A DNA stretch of 64,000 bases, taken from assembly GCF_007679495.1 (NCBI RefSeq), contig NZ_VEGP01000021.1, positions 1-64,000 on the forward strand, given 5' to 3'. Origin of the DNA: Paenibacillus sp. 32O-W. Its GTDB lineage: Bacteria > Bacillota > Bacilli > Paenibacillales > NBRC-103111. The number at the start of each line of letters is the position of its first letter. Positions within the stretch are counted from its first letter, which is position 1. Under the pieces are notes generated by a model, which ran no database searches, was not told the origin of the DNA, and worked only from the letters and a program-made list of their open reading frames with translations. Both the position numbers and the translations under genes were made by a program. Below are positions 17,122 to 25,866 of the stretch, one piece after another.

Positions 17122-18444
17122 CTAGTAAATATTCGTGTCGGCATTGTAGCCTTCCAGATTTTCCCTTACCCTTTGCAGGAATCGGCCGCAGATGACCCCG
17201 TCCAGAATCCGGTGATCCAGGGAGAGACACAGATTGACCATGGAGCGGACAGCGATCATGTCCTGAATGACAACCGGCTTCTTGACGATCGATTCGAAGG
17301 TAAGGATAGCCGCCTGCGGGTAATTGATAATCGGATAGGATAGGATCGACCCGAAGGAACCGGTGTTGTTAACGGTGAAGGTTCCCCCCTGCATATCATC
17401 TAGCCCAAGCTTGCCTGCCCGCGCCTTTTTCGTCAATTGGTCGATTTCCCGCGCCAAGCCGGCTATATTTTTTTGGTCCGCATTTTTGATGACCGGTGTG
17501 ACCACCATGTCCTCCGTACCTACAGCCAAGGAAAGATTGATATCTTTCTTGACAATAATTTTGTCGACGCCCCAGACCGAATTCATAATCGGATAATCGC
17601 GGATGGCACTGACGACCGCCTTCAGTAAAAAGGCCAGATAGGTCAGGTTGATGCCTTCTTTCCGCCGGAATTCTTCCTTCCACTTGTTGCGGAGCACGAC
17701 CAGATTGGTGACATCCACCTCAATCATCGTCCAGGCATGCGGAATTTCCGATACGCTCTGCCGAGTCCGGCTGGCAATAGTATGCCGAATGGGAGTCACG
17801 TCGATATAGTGATCCCCTGTACCCGCCTGCTGGGGATCCTCCAGCTTCACCCAGGAGATCGGCGGATCCTGGGACAGATGCAGCCCGGTGGTGCGCACCG
17901 GAACCTGGGGAGCCGGCGGATTCACCGCATCTGCCTTCGATTTGGCTTGGGCTCCCGGCAGCGGCGCCTCTTCCCGCTTGCTCGCATAGGCCAGAACGTC
18001 CTTCCGTGTAATCCGGCCGCCCAGCCCGGTACCCTCCACCTCATCCAAATTAATGTTATTCTCCGCCGCTATTTTCAATACGGCAGGCGAATAACGGGAA
18101 CGCAGCCCGGACTCGGCCTCTTCAGGCTTAACCCGCTCTCCGCTTGATACGGACGGTTTGCTGTCTGCCGACTCCATCTCTGCATCCTTCTCCAGACGAA
18201 CGATACAGAGCACATCCCCGACATCCGCGGTTTCCCCTTCCTTCACCCGAATTTCGGTTATCGTTCCTTCAACGGTCGACGGCATCTCCACGTTTACTTT
18301 TTCGGTCATCAATTCGCATAACACTTCGTATTGCTGAATATAATCTCCAGGCTGCTTGAGCCATTTGCTAACTGTAGCCGATACGAGCGTTTCGGCCAGG
18401 TGGGGAACGGTGACTTCAACTTCCCGCCCTTTGGTTTGATTCAT
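17122..18444 (-). CDS. bkdB: Branched-chain 2-oxoacid dehydrogenase E2 (dihydrolipoyl acyltransferase)
   Basis: A 440-residue E2 core. One lipoyl domain spans about 1-80 with the lipoylated Lys in ELMTEKVNVEMPS, a peripheral-subunit-binding domain lies near 120-155 (RYSPAVLKIAAENNINLDEV then GLGGRITRKDVL), and the catalytic domain ends with SLDHRILDG, which holds the active-site His and Asp. It transfers branched-chain acyl groups to CoA, feeding branched fatty-acid synthesis. AGGAGG precedes the ATG. It is the last gene of lpd-bkdAA-bkdAB-bkdB. It could in principle serve pyruvate, but the E1 subunits look branched-chain specific. Confidence 0.92.
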   Translation of the reverse strand: MNQTKGREVEVTVPHLAETLVSATVSKWLKQPGDYIQQYEVLCELMTEKVNVEMPSTVEGTITEIRVKEGETADVGDVLCIVRLEKDAEMESADSKPSVSSGERVKPEEAESGLRSRYSPAVLKIAAENNINLDEVEGTGLGGRITRKDVLAYASKREEAPLPGAQAKSKADAVNPPAPQVPVRTTGLHLSQDPPISWVKLEDPQQAGTGDHYIDVTPIRHTIASRTRQSVSEIPHAWTMIEVDVTNLVVLRNKWKEEFRRKEGINLTYLAFLLKAVVSAIRDYPIMNSVWGVDKIIVKKDINLSLAVGTEDMVVTPVIKNADQKNIAGLAREIDQLTKKARAGKLGLDDMQGGTFTVNNTGSFGSILSYPIINYPQAAILTFESIVKKPVVIQDMIAVRSMVNLCLSLDHRILDGVICGRFLQRVRENLEGYNADTNIY

Positions 18445-18505
18445 TCATTCATCCTCCTAAGGATCCTTTCTCTCCGGATTTCATCTTCATATTTCGCCAG
18501 GAGCT

Positions 18506-19486
18506 TTAAATAGCGGCCAGTTGCCTCATCGCTTCCTTAAGCTTCTCCGGATTCAGCAGAAAATTCTTCTCCAGCGTAGGGCTCATGCCGACTGCCGGAA
18601 CATCGGGGCCGCACAGTCTCATAATAGGAGCATCCAGGTCATAAAACATCTCTTCGGAAATAATCGCCGACACTTCGGCTCCAACCCCGCCAGTCTTGTT
18701 ATCTTCATGAACGATAAGTACCTTGCCGGTCTTCGCCGCCGCCTCCAGAATCGCCTCGTTATCGAGCGGCTGCAGGGTCCGCAGATCCAATATATGAGTG
18801 CTGATTCCTTCCTCTTCGAGCTCCTCCGCAGCCTTCAAAGCATAATGAACCGTCATTCCGTAGGTGATGACCGTGATGTCCGTCCCCTGCCTCTTGACAT
18901 CCGCCTTACCGATCGGCACGATATAATCTTCATCCGGCACTTCCCCGGAAATAAGCAGATAGCATTTTTTATGTTCAAAATACAGGACCGGGTCTTCATC
19001 CCTGACCGCCGCTTTCAGCAATCCCTTCGCATCATAAGGCGTGGACGGAGCCACCAGCTTCAATCCCGGTGTGCCGAAAAATACCGATTCCGGGCATTGG
19101 GAATGATAGAGTCCGCCGCCCCCCGTTGCGCCGTAAGGAGCCCGGATGACAACCGGGCAAGTCCAATCCCCGTTGGAACGGTAATGAATTTTGGCCGCCT
19201 CGCTGATGATTTGATTCGTAGCCGGGAAGATAAAATCCGCGAACTGCATTTCGGCAATCGGTCTCATTCCGTACATAGCGGCACCTATAGCGACCCCCGC
19301 TATCGCCGATTCGGCCAGCGGGGTATCCAGCACCCGTTCCTCACCATATAAATCCCGCAAGTGCTTGGTCGCATTATTGACCCCGCCTTTGCCAACGTCT
19401 TCCCCAAGAACGAAAACTTGATCATCCCTTTGCATTTCTTCCTGCATTGCGGAACGAATTGCTTCCAAATATGTGATCACTGCCAC
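18506..19486 (-). CDS. bkdAB: Branched-chain 2-oxoacid dehydrogenase E1 beta
   Basis: A 326-residue E1 beta subunit. It forms the thiamine-diphosphate heterotetramer with E1 alpha, as indicated by GEDVGKGGVNNATKHL near the N terminus, the conserved DTPLAESAIAGVAIGAAMYG and the C-terminal domain with VHEDNKTGGVGAEVSA. The start is GTG (MAVITYLEAI), with AGGAGG eight bases before it. It lies 17 bp after the E1 alpha stop and 61 bp before the E2 start, so the three subunits are cotranscribed. Confidence 0.93.
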   Translation of the reverse strand: MAVITYLEAIRSAMQEEMQRDDQVFVLGEDVGKGGVNNATKHLRDLYGEERVLDTPLAESAIAGVAIGAAMYGMRPIAEMQFADFIFPATNQIISEAAKIHYRSNGDWTCPVVIRAPYGATGGGGLYHSQCPESVFFGTPGLKLVAPSTPYDAKGLLKAAVRDEDPVLYFEHKKCYLLISGEVPDEDYIVPIGKADVKRQGTDITVITYGMTVHYALKAAEELEEEGISTHILDLRTLQPLDNEAILEAAAKTGKVLIVHEDNKTGGVGAEVSAIISEEMFYDLDAPIMRLCGPDVPAVGMSPTLEKNFLLNPEKLKEAMRQLAAI

Positions 19487-19503
19487 CCGGTAGTCCTCCT
19501 TGT

Positions 19504-20505
19504 TTAAGGTTGTGCGTAAACGTGAAGCATCAAATCTTCGGGCTCGGGATAAGGCTGGCGGTCGGCATAATCGGTCGCCTCGTTCACTTCCCGCTGCACC
19601 GCTTCATGAAGCTCACGGTCCTTGTCCTCCGTCCAGATTCCGCAATCGGTCAAATATTGCTTGAATTTCGGCAAGCCGTCGTGCTTCCAGTGCTGCTCCA
19701 CCTCTTCTTTGGTCCGGTAAAGCATGTCATTATCGGAGGTTGAGTGAGGAGACAAGCGATACATGACCGCCTCGACCAATGTGGGACCTTCCCCGCGGAG
19801 CGCCCGTTCACGGGCTTCCTTAATGACGCGGTAAACTTCGAGCACATCGTTGCCGTCCACCCGGACACCGGGAAATCCGTATCCGATAGCCCGGTCCACC
19901 ACTTGCCCGGCGACTTGCTTCTCCAGCGGTATCGATATGGCATATTGATTGTTCTCGCACATAAGAATGACCGGCAGATTATGCACTCCCGCGAAGTTGC
20001 AGCCTTCATGAAAATCTCCCTGATTGCTGGATCCTTCACCGAAGGTGGCGAAGGATACGAACGGCTTGCGGTTCATCTTGGCGGCCAGAGCAATGCCAAC
20101 CGCATGAGGCACCTGTGTCGTTACAGGGCTCGATCCGGTCACGATACGGAGTTTCTTATGGCCGAAATGCCCGGGCATTTGCCGGCCCCCGCTATTCGGA
20201 TCTTCCGCCTTGGCAAATACCGAAAGCATCAATTCCTTCATGGTCATTCCGACACTTAACACAAAGGCGTAATCCCGATAATACGGCAGAAAATAGTCCT
20301 CTTCCCGGTTCAGGGCAAAGGCCGATCCAACCTGGGCAGCCTCCTGGCCGATCCCGGAAACATGGAACTGAATTTTGCCCGCTCGTTGCAGAAGCAAGCA
20401 CCGCTCGTCGAATTTCCGCGCTCTCACCATATTTCGATACATTTCTATGACCTGCTGATCGGATAAGCCCAAGGAACGGTGTTTGGTCAGTTGTCCGATA
20501 GACAT
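19504..20505 (-). CDS. bkdAA: Branched-chain 2-oxoacid dehydrogenase E1 alpha
   Basis: A 333-residue E1 alpha. The thiamine-diphosphate motif is present as FGEGSSNQGDFHEGCNFAGV to ENNQYAIS, and the RQMPGHFGHKK and SSPVTTQVPHAVGIA stretches are very close to BkdAA of B. subtilis, supporting branched-chain rather than pyruvate specificity. The regulatory serine loop YRLSPHSTSDND is present. The ATG at 20505 (MSIGQLTKHRSLGL) has AGGAGG nine bases upstream; a longer frame to 20562 adds an unconserved basic leader. The gene is separated from lpd by a 312-bp region with inverted repeats. Confidence 0.93.
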   Translation of the reverse strand: MSIGQLTKHRSLGLSDQQVIEMYRNMVRARKFDERCLLLQRAGKIQFHVSGIGQEAAQVGSAFALNREEDYFLPYYRDYAFVLSVGMTMKELMLSVFAKAEDPNSGGRQMPGHFGHKKLRIVTGSSPVTTQVPHAVGIALAAKMNRKPFVSFATFGEGSSNQGDFHEGCNFAGVHNLPVILMCENNQYAISIPLEKQVAGQVVDRAIGYGFPGVRVDGNDVLEVYRVIKEARERALRGEGPTLVEAVMYRLSPHSTSDNDMLYRTKEEVEQHWKHDGLPKFKQYLTDCGIWTEDKDRELHEAVQREVNEATDYADRQPYPEPEDLMLHVYAQP

Positions 20506-20708
20506 GGAGCGAAACCTCCTTTTTTTGAAAAGCTGGTTAAATCCTCTAGGTCTTGAAAACATGCAGCTTGCTCGAATCGGGACAATTGGCTACTCATTTC
20601 CATCGATTAAGTGCATAGTCTAAAGTCTGATCAACTTCGTGCCTGAAATAAGTTGTTTCCAATCGTTGTAATCTCTTATCGGTCTTCAAACTTCCTATAA
20701 TCATTATT

Positions 20709-20771
20709 ACCAGGTTTCTCACAAAATTATTACCTGGTCTTAAGACTTAACTTTAGTATATCATACTATAT
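20709..20771. promoter_or_regulatory. Inverted repeats between lpd and bkdAA, possible operator or promoter
   Basis: Three inverted repeats lie close together: ACCAGGT (20709-20715) with ACCTGGT (20732-20738), the ten-base palindrome GTCTTAAGAC, and TAGTAT-ATC-ATACTA near 20755-20769. Read on the minus strand the last includes a TATGAT/TATACT-like -10 pattern. This suggests a separate promoter and a repressor site for bkdAA-bkdAB-bkdB. The regulator is not identifiable. The rest of the 312-bp gap shows no gene. Confidence 0.4.
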
Positions 20772-20817
20772 TCAGCCAGGTCTATGAATAGTTCCAGTTT
20801 CTCGGATGCAATCCCAA

Positions 20818-22239
20818 TTACAATCCGATGGCCCGGCCGTCAACGGCCAGCATCGCTTCGCCCAAAATTTCCGAAAGTGTGGGATGAGGATGCACCGCCA
20901 AGGATACTTCCCATGGAGCAGCGTCCAGAAGCTGAGCCAATGAAGCCTCGGCAATGTATTCGGTTACCCTCGGCCCGATCATATGAACTCCCAGGAGGTC
21001 GTTGGTCTTGCGGTCGGCGATAACCTTGACAAACCCTTCGCTGTCTCCGTGAATCAACGCCTTGCCGATCGCTTTGAATGGAATTTTGCCGACCTTGACA
21101 TCATACCCCTGCTCCCTGGCCTGCGCCTCGGTCCATCCGGTGCTGGCCGCTTCAGTCCGGGTATAAATACAGCGGGGAATCCGGTGGTCGGGCAGTCGGT
21201 TCGGCTCCAGGCCCGCTATATGATCCACAGCCGCTATCGCTTCATGAGTGGCCGCATGGGCAAGCTGCAGTCCTCCAATGACATCCCCTATAGCATAGAT
21301 GTGAGGCTCCGCCGTCTGCAGATGCTTGTTGACTTTAATTACCCCGCGCTCCACACGGATGTCGGTATTCTCCAGTCCAATATTCTCCACATTCGCCTGT
21401 CTGCCGACGCTAACAATGATCTTGTCGGCTGTCAGCTCAATTGAGCTTCCGTTATGTACAGCTTCAATACGGACTGTGCCGGCTTCCTTGACCATAGTAT
21501 CAGGAAGCACCTTAGCCCCGGTATAAAGCTTGATCCCTCTTCTCGCGAGGATTCTTGCCATTTCCTTCGAAATCTCATCGTCCTCCATCGGAAGAATCCG
21601 CTCTGCGAATTCAACCAAGGTCACGCTAACCCCGAAATCGTTAAGCATGGAAGCCCACTCCACACCGATCACTCCGCCCCCCACAATGAGAACGGAAGAA
21701 GGAAGCTCTTCCAATCCGAGCGCCTCATCACTGGTTAAGACGGTCTCCCCGTCCACCTCGAGGCCGTCAAGAGTTTTCGGTCTGGAGCCCGTAGCAATGA
21801 TAAGATGCTGGGGAACAATCGTCTCCATCTCTCCGTCCGCCTTCTCAACGGCAATAGAGCCGCTTCTGGGGGAGAAAATAGAAGGCCCGATGATGCGGCC
21901 GTTCCCGGAAACGACATCGATTTTGTTTTTCTTCATCAAATATTGAACGCCTTGATGCAGCTGTTCGACCACCTTCTGTTTGCGCTCCAGCACCTTGGAA
22001 TAATTTAGAGCCAAGGAAGAGACGCTAATCCCATAGTCTTCACTCTGCTTCATCTCGGCATAGAGCTCTGCGCTTCTCAGCAGCGACTTGCTGGGAATGC
22101 ATCCCCGATGAAGGCAGGTTCCCCCCAGCTTGTCCCTTTCTATTACGACAACCTTCTTGCCCAATTGGGCCGCACGGATGGCGGCTGCGTATCCTCCTGT
22201 ACCGCCCCCAAGCACAGCTATATCATATTGGTTGGACAT
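20818..22239 (-). CDS. lpdV: Dihydrolipoyl dehydrogenase (E3)
   Basis: A 473-residue flavoprotein disulfide reductase. The FAD motif GGGTGGYAAAIRAAQLG (9-25), redox-active Cys pair in GGTCLHRGCIPSK (39-51), NAD motif VGGGVIGVEWASMLNDFG and the C-terminal HPHPTLSE with the catalytic His are all visible. It reoxidises dihydrolipoyl groups on the E2 next door. It leads the bkd cluster as in B. subtilis lpdV, but the ptb-bcd-buk genes that precede it there are absent here. GGGGGTAAG lies before the ATG. Confidence 0.93.
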   Translation of the reverse strand: MSNQYDIAVLGGGTGGYAAAIRAAQLGKKVVVIERDKLGGTCLHRGCIPSKSLLRSAELYAEMKQSEDYGISVSSLALNYSKVLERKQKVVEQLHQGVQYLMKKNKIDVVSGNGRIIGPSIFSPRSGSIAVEKADGEMETIVPQHLIIATGSRPKTLDGLEVDGETVLTSDEALGLEELPSSVLIVGGGVIGVEWASMLNDFGVSVTLVEFAERILPMEDDEISKEMARILARRGIKLYTGAKVLPDTMVKEAGTVRIEAVHNGSSIELTADKIIVSVGRQANVENIGLENTDIRVERGVIKVNKHLQTAEPHIYAIGDVIGGLQLAHAATHEAIAAVDHIAGLEPNRLPDHRIPRCIYTRTEAASTGWTEAQAREQGYDVKVGKIPFKAIGKALIHGDSEGFVKVIADRKTNDLLGVHMIGPRVTEYIAEASLAQLLDAAPWEVSLAVHPHPTLSEILGEAMLAVDGRAIGL

Positions 22240-22531
22240 CCTCTTACCCCCTGATATATTGACAGGCTCGCCTGCTATAATAATTAATTACTGATCCATT
22301 AAACGTTTTGAGCCGGAATGAATAGACGGCTGCATCATTTATTGTACTCTTTTTGTCTGCCATAAATATAGTATTTGTGCGAAAAACTTCTCTAACGGTA
22401 CCACAAGAGCTCGCAAGCCCCCGATACGATGAAAAGTTAACCAAACGGCACAGAGGCGTTATTTTCCTATAATTCGGACAAGCTTGTCTGCATAGCGAAA
22501 GAATATCGGAAAATATTATCATAGAGTCGAA

Positions 22532-22561
22532 TTAGACACATTCGCCCATTCCTTGTATGAT
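22532..22561 (+). promoter_or_regulatory. Candidate sigma-A promoter for the DUF2627 gene
   Basis: TTAGAC at 22532-22537 and TATGAT at 22556-22561 are separated by 18 bp and sit 35 bp ahead of the plus-strand start. The rest of the 356-bp divergent region 22240-22596 shows no further gene; I did not find a sigma-54 type -24/-12 element for the bkd cluster. Confidence 0.45.
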
Positions 22562-22596
22562 AAAGAGAAATAGATCAATTGGATGGAGAATACAAG

Positions 22597-22866
22597 ATGA
22601 GCGACAAAAATCCAAGCTCCGCTTCCCGAATGATTGCGGCACTGTTGTTGGTCATACCGGGAATTGGAGCAACCTATGGCTTCCTGCTAATGAAAAATAC
22701 GATCTTTGAGCAATTTGATCCGCAGGTTTCTTTTGCCTGGGGGAAATTTTTACTGGGACTGCTTTTATTTATAGTCGGGGTAGGCTTTATTGCCGGCTGG
22801 ATTTTCTTCCGGGATCAGAAAAGAAACTATGTGGCTCCCCGCTTCAAGAAAAAGCGGACCCGCTAA
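22597..22866 (+). CDS. yqzF: DUF2627 family (YqzF) small membrane protein
   Basis: An 89-residue protein with two membrane helices (about 14-32 and 48-70) and a very basic C terminus (APRFKKKRTR). It matches the YqzF/DUF2627 family in size, topology and location beside the bkd genes. Its function is not known. The ATG at 22597 has GGAG eight bases upstream; an ATG six codons earlier does not. It is convergent with the MraY-like gene, whose stop lies 2 bp away. Confidence 0.75.
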   Translation: MSDKNPSSASRMIAALLLVIPGIGATYGFLLMKNTIFEQFDPQVSFAWGKFLLGLLLFIVGVGFIAGWIFFRDQKRNYVAPRFKKKRTR

Positions 22867-22868
22867 CA

Positions 22869-23753
22869 CTATTCTTGAGTTCTGCCCCACCGGTCCATCC
22901 GCGAGAGCCAGCGAATGCCGGCAATAAGATCCGTAATCGAGCGGCGCTCTGCGAAGCGGTGTAGCAAAGCCAGGAGGAGGACGACGCATATGGTCAGCCA
23001 GACCGGGGAAACCGAGAACCATAGACTGCCTGCGGCGAACCCTAGTAGATTGGCCCCCGTATCGCCGATCATCAGCTCCCCCCGCAGATCCCGGGGAAAT
23101 AGCATAAACGCACCGACCCACAGCGGGAACATATAAACGGCGATACCCGGCGCTTTCCCCGCTGCGGCCGCTACACCGATCAGCATTAGCGATATGACGG
23201 TAAACGCCTTTAGCGCTCTGCCGGGGCGTACGTCCATAAGATTAATGGTATTGGTCATAAGCGGGATCAGCAGAACCCCCAGCATTCCCCGCAGCTCCAT
23301 TCCTGCCGTCATGAAAGAAATCCATACCGCCATTGCTAAAGCAACTAGAGCTTTAGCCGTCCCCGAGGTAACGATTCCATCCCGGATTAACGTGTTCCAA
23401 TGACCTTTGAGACCCTTTATTTCCGCATCCCCCCACCGGTCATCCCACCAGCCGGTCAACCCTACCGCCGTGAGTGCGATCAGATAAACGGGATACGAGA
23501 AAGGAATTCCGCCCTGCACAAGTGCACTTCTGAGCGGTTCCCGAAGCCAGTCGACGGAAGCTCCGGCTTCCATTATCCAACCATAGCCGATAGCCAATAG
23601 AAGCAAATAAATTCCGAGACCGGTCGGTATCGCTTTGCCGGTATAATTTTCCCTGACCAGCCCTTGAGCCGTCAATAAACGGAGAGTCGGAGGAAGAAGC
23701 AAATAAGCGGAAGCTATGAATAAGACTGTAAACAAAATAGCCCAAGCTAGCAT
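22869..23753 (-). CDS. MraY/WecA-like polyprenyl-phosphate glycosyl-1-phosphate transferase family protein
   Basis: A 294-residue polytopic protein with about nine hydrophobic helices. Conserved acidic loops of the glycosyltransferase-4 superfamily are recognisable: TGWWDDRWGD, TNTINLMDVRPGRALK (in place of the NxxNxxDGxDGL loop) and MIGDTGANLLGF. The catalytic-loop sequence differs from real MraY/WecA (RPGRAL instead of DGLNGL), so it may use another acceptor or be a divergent regulator. It starts inside the end of the GT2 gene (ATG 23753, GGAGG upstream), so it is translationally linked to it. Confidence 0.75.
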   Translation of the reverse strand: MLAWAILFTVLFIASAYLLLPPTLRLLTAQGLVRENYTGKAIPTGLGIYLLLLAIGYGWIMEAGASVDWLREPLRSALVQGGIPFSYPVYLIALTAVGLTGWWDDRWGDAEIKGLKGHWNTLIRDGIVTSGTAKALVALAMAVWISFMTAGMELRGMLGVLLIPLMTNTINLMDVRPGRALKAFTVISLMLIGVAAAAGKAPGIAVYMFPLWVGAFMLFPRDLRGELMIGDTGANLLGFAAGSLWFSVSPVWLTICVVLLLALLHRFAERRSITDLIAGIRWLSRMDRWGRTQE

Positions 23754-24427
23754 ACCGGCTTCCTCCATTTACTCCATAATGTTCGCCCTACTTCAGCGAA
23801 TTGCTTGCCCCGGTGCATCCATCCCGCTGCATCATTGCCCGTCAGCCTGTGCCGGAACGGAATTCCCACCTCTACGATTCTGAAGCCCAGCCCAGCGGCA
23901 TCAATGGTCAGCCCCACTTCAACACCGAATCCGTCGGATAAAGTAATCTTCTCCAGCACCTGCTTGCGAACGGCTCTTTGGCCGGATAATGGCGCTTGGC
24001 ATCGGAAGCCGCTCAGCGCCATTATCCCATAGCGCGCAAGCAGCTTGACCAAGCCCAATCCTCCCCGCTTCTTGGCGGGAGCAAAGCAGGCCACCGCCAT
24101 ATCCGCCGTATCCTCCAATACAGGTCTTAGCAATAAGCCTGCGTGTTCGGCGCTTTCTTGCAAATCCGCATCCAGAAATAGGAAAATCTCTCCTGAAGCC
24201 GCTTCAATCCCTGAATGAAGCGCCCTGCCTTTCCCGAGATTGAGGGGCAGACGAATCAGCCGCGTGCATAAAGGTTCCGCCTCCTCCGCCGTCCGGTCCG
24301 TACTTCCGTCGTCCACGACGATGATTTCGGCGCCGATTTCTTCAACCAGAGACTGCAGCGCCTGTAAAGTTGCGGCAATCGTCCGTTCCTCGTTCCAGGC
24401 CGGAATAATGATGGAGACAGCCTTCAT
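23747..24427 (-). CDS. Family 2 glycosyltransferase
   Basis: A 226-residue GT2 enzyme with the GT-A fold. The nucleotide-sugar region SIIIPAWNEERTI, the VVDDGSTDRT motif and the metal-binding DADLQ are present near residues 5-18, 38-47 and 91-95. No membrane helix is obvious, so it acts at the cytoplasmic face. The start overlaps the steA stop as ATGA, and its stop overlaps the next gene, giving a tightly coupled three-gene unit. The sugar and acceptor are unknown; context suggests an envelope glycan linked to division. Confidence 0.85.
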   Translation of the reverse strand: MKAVSIIIPAWNEERTIAATLQALQSLVEEIGAEIIVVDDGSTDRTAEEAEPLCTRLIRLPLNLGKGRALHSGIEAASGEIFLFLDADLQESAEHAGLLLRPVLEDTADMAVACFAPAKKRGGLGLVKLLARYGIMALSGFRCQAPLSGQRAVRKQVLEKITLSDGFGVEVGLTIDAAGLGFRIVEVGIPFRHRLTGNDAAGWMHRGKQFAEVGRTLWSKWRKPVC

Positions 24428-25461
24428 TGCAGGGCTCCCGCGATTATCGATCGGGTTAACCGGCTATATCCTTTGGCATCGATCAGCTTGTCCCCCAGCA
24501 TCATCCGCACCAACAGCGAGCTGCCCATTCCCTTCCGTCCTTTGCCCAGGAAATCCAATATCCCCGTATGGGTGCCGACGGCGACGATTTTGTCGGCTCC
24601 TTGTTCATAAGCAAGCAGTAAAGCAGCATCCTCACTTGTCCCCCGGCATTTCCAAACCTGGGCGGACAGTCCGTATAGTGCGGTTTTCTGCAAACCGGGG
24701 GCTCTTCCATCCGTATAAGCATGGACGACGATTTCAGCGCCACAGCAGAGGGCCCTGTCGCTCACGCTGTCCATATCCCCGATAATGATGTTTGGTGTAT
24801 ATCCGCAGTGGAGCAAGGCGTCGGCCCCTCCGTCCACTCCTATCAAGATCGGTCGGGAGGCGGCAATGTATGGTTCAAGCGCCTCCAAATCATCTTCGTG
24901 ATGGGGACCGCGAATGACTGCAAGCACCTCTTTCCCTTGCAGGGATGTCCGCAAGCGAAGCGGCTTGCCCGGCTCAAACAGCCATTCTTTGTCCATATCG
25001 GCAAAGATTAATGAGTTGGTAACAAATTGGTAGCAAAGGCCGGGGTAGTCGTTGAGTGAGCGTACATAAGCATCCCTTAAGCCGTCTTCATTGAGCTTGC
25101 GGCAAGGGATCAGGAAATCGTCCGTGCGAATCATCGGTCCCGTTATACAGACCTCTTGCCCATCATTAAACCGGTCATACTGCTGCGGGCTGATTTCATA
25201 CATTGGAATGCCTGCCTGGAGCAGTACATTCGCTCCTCCAGCGGGAAAGTCGCCGGTAATAAATTTGCCCGCATTAATGACGGCCGACACCCCGGCCCTC
25301 GCTATAGTCTCAGCCGTCGTCACATCCAGATTGGAATGCTGCAATAAGGCAATCATTCCTTGCTTAAGGAAAGGAAGAAGAGTCTTGGTCCTTCGTCCCG
25401 CTTTTATTCTGCCTTTAATGACGATGCCTGCCGTATCCTCCGCAACTACTGCCAATGTCAA
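24424..25461 (-). CDS. steA: SteA-like cytokinetic ring protein
   Basis: A 345-residue protein with a thiamine-pyrophosphokinase-like core: GVDGGADALLHCGYTPNIIIGDMDSV is the conserved glycine/aspartate segment near residues 205-230. This matches the SteA family, known in actinobacteria as a partner of the SteB membrane protein at the division site. The start is assigned at TTG 25461; the upstream GGAG is closer than ideal, so the N terminus is uncertain. Its stop overlaps the GT2 start. A role in cell-wall assembly at division is inferred from homology. Confidence 0.75.
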   Translation of the reverse strand: MTLAVVAEDTAGIVIKGRIKAGRRTKTLLPFLKQGMIALLQHSNLDVTTAETIARAGVSAVINAGKFITGDFPAGGANVLLQAGIPMYEISPQQYDRFNDGQEVCITGPMIRTDDFLIPCRKLNEDGLRDAYVRSLNDYPGLCYQFVTNSLIFADMDKEWLFEPGKPLRLRTSLQGKEVLAVIRGPHHEDDLEALEPYIAASRPILIGVDGGADALLHCGYTPNIIIGDMDSVSDRALCCGAEIVVHAYTDGRAPGLQKTALYGLSAQVWKCRGTSEDAALLLAYEQGADKIVAVGTHTGILDFLGKGRKGMGSSLLVRMMLGDKLIDAKGYSRLTRSIIAGALQ

Positions 25462-25572
25462 GCACTCCGTTCCGTATTGATTTGCTTCTCTTTAGTGTTG
25501 CCTATCCGGCGCAAACCATTCTTGGTAACGAAGCCCCGATTGTAAAAACACCCGGCCGGGAGTGTAGATTTT

Positions 25573-25702
25573 AAAAAAAGCTCTTAACGGAGCCTATTCT
25601 AAGATGAATAACCCGGTTTTAAAGGTAGCTTTTTATGCCAATTAGAAAGTTGTTCCATTTTAATGCTTTAATGAACTTAAACTTTCTAATGTGGTAAAAA
25701 AA
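25573..25702 (+). repeat. A-tract-bounded repeat, full copy B
   Basis: A 116-bp body (25580-25695) between A7 at 25573-25579 and A7 at 25696-25702. It is nearly identical to copy A and in the same orientation, with the same TTAGAAAGTT-type inverted pair, here interrupted by one base change. The right A7 is the T-tract of the spo0A terminator. It fills part of the 404-bp gap between steA and spo0A, which has no gene. Confidence 0.85.
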
Positions 25703-25730
25703 GCAGAGTCCGGATTCGTACCGGCTCTGC
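25696..25730 (-). terminator. Terminator of spo0A
   Basis: GCAGAG and CTCTGC, with an inner CCGG/CCGG pair, form a stem at 25703-25730. On the minus strand seven T follow (25702-25696). It lies about 140 bp beyond the spo0A stop. The T-tract is shared with repeat copy B. Confidence 0.75.
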
Positions 25731-25866
25731 CTTAGGTTGTATAATTTTCAACCAAAACGGGTTTATATGATTCACTGGACAACCCGATGATTCTCAGCCG
25801 TCCTTCGACTGAGCAGCATAGCTTCCGTTTAGGCAATCAGGAATTTCCGGAATCCTGCTCTTGCTT

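Noticed and set aside
22240-22330. Sigma-54 promoter for the bkd cluster
   Set aside because: No TGGCAC-n5-TTGC type sequence is present upstream of lpd, unlike the known B. subtilis arrangement.
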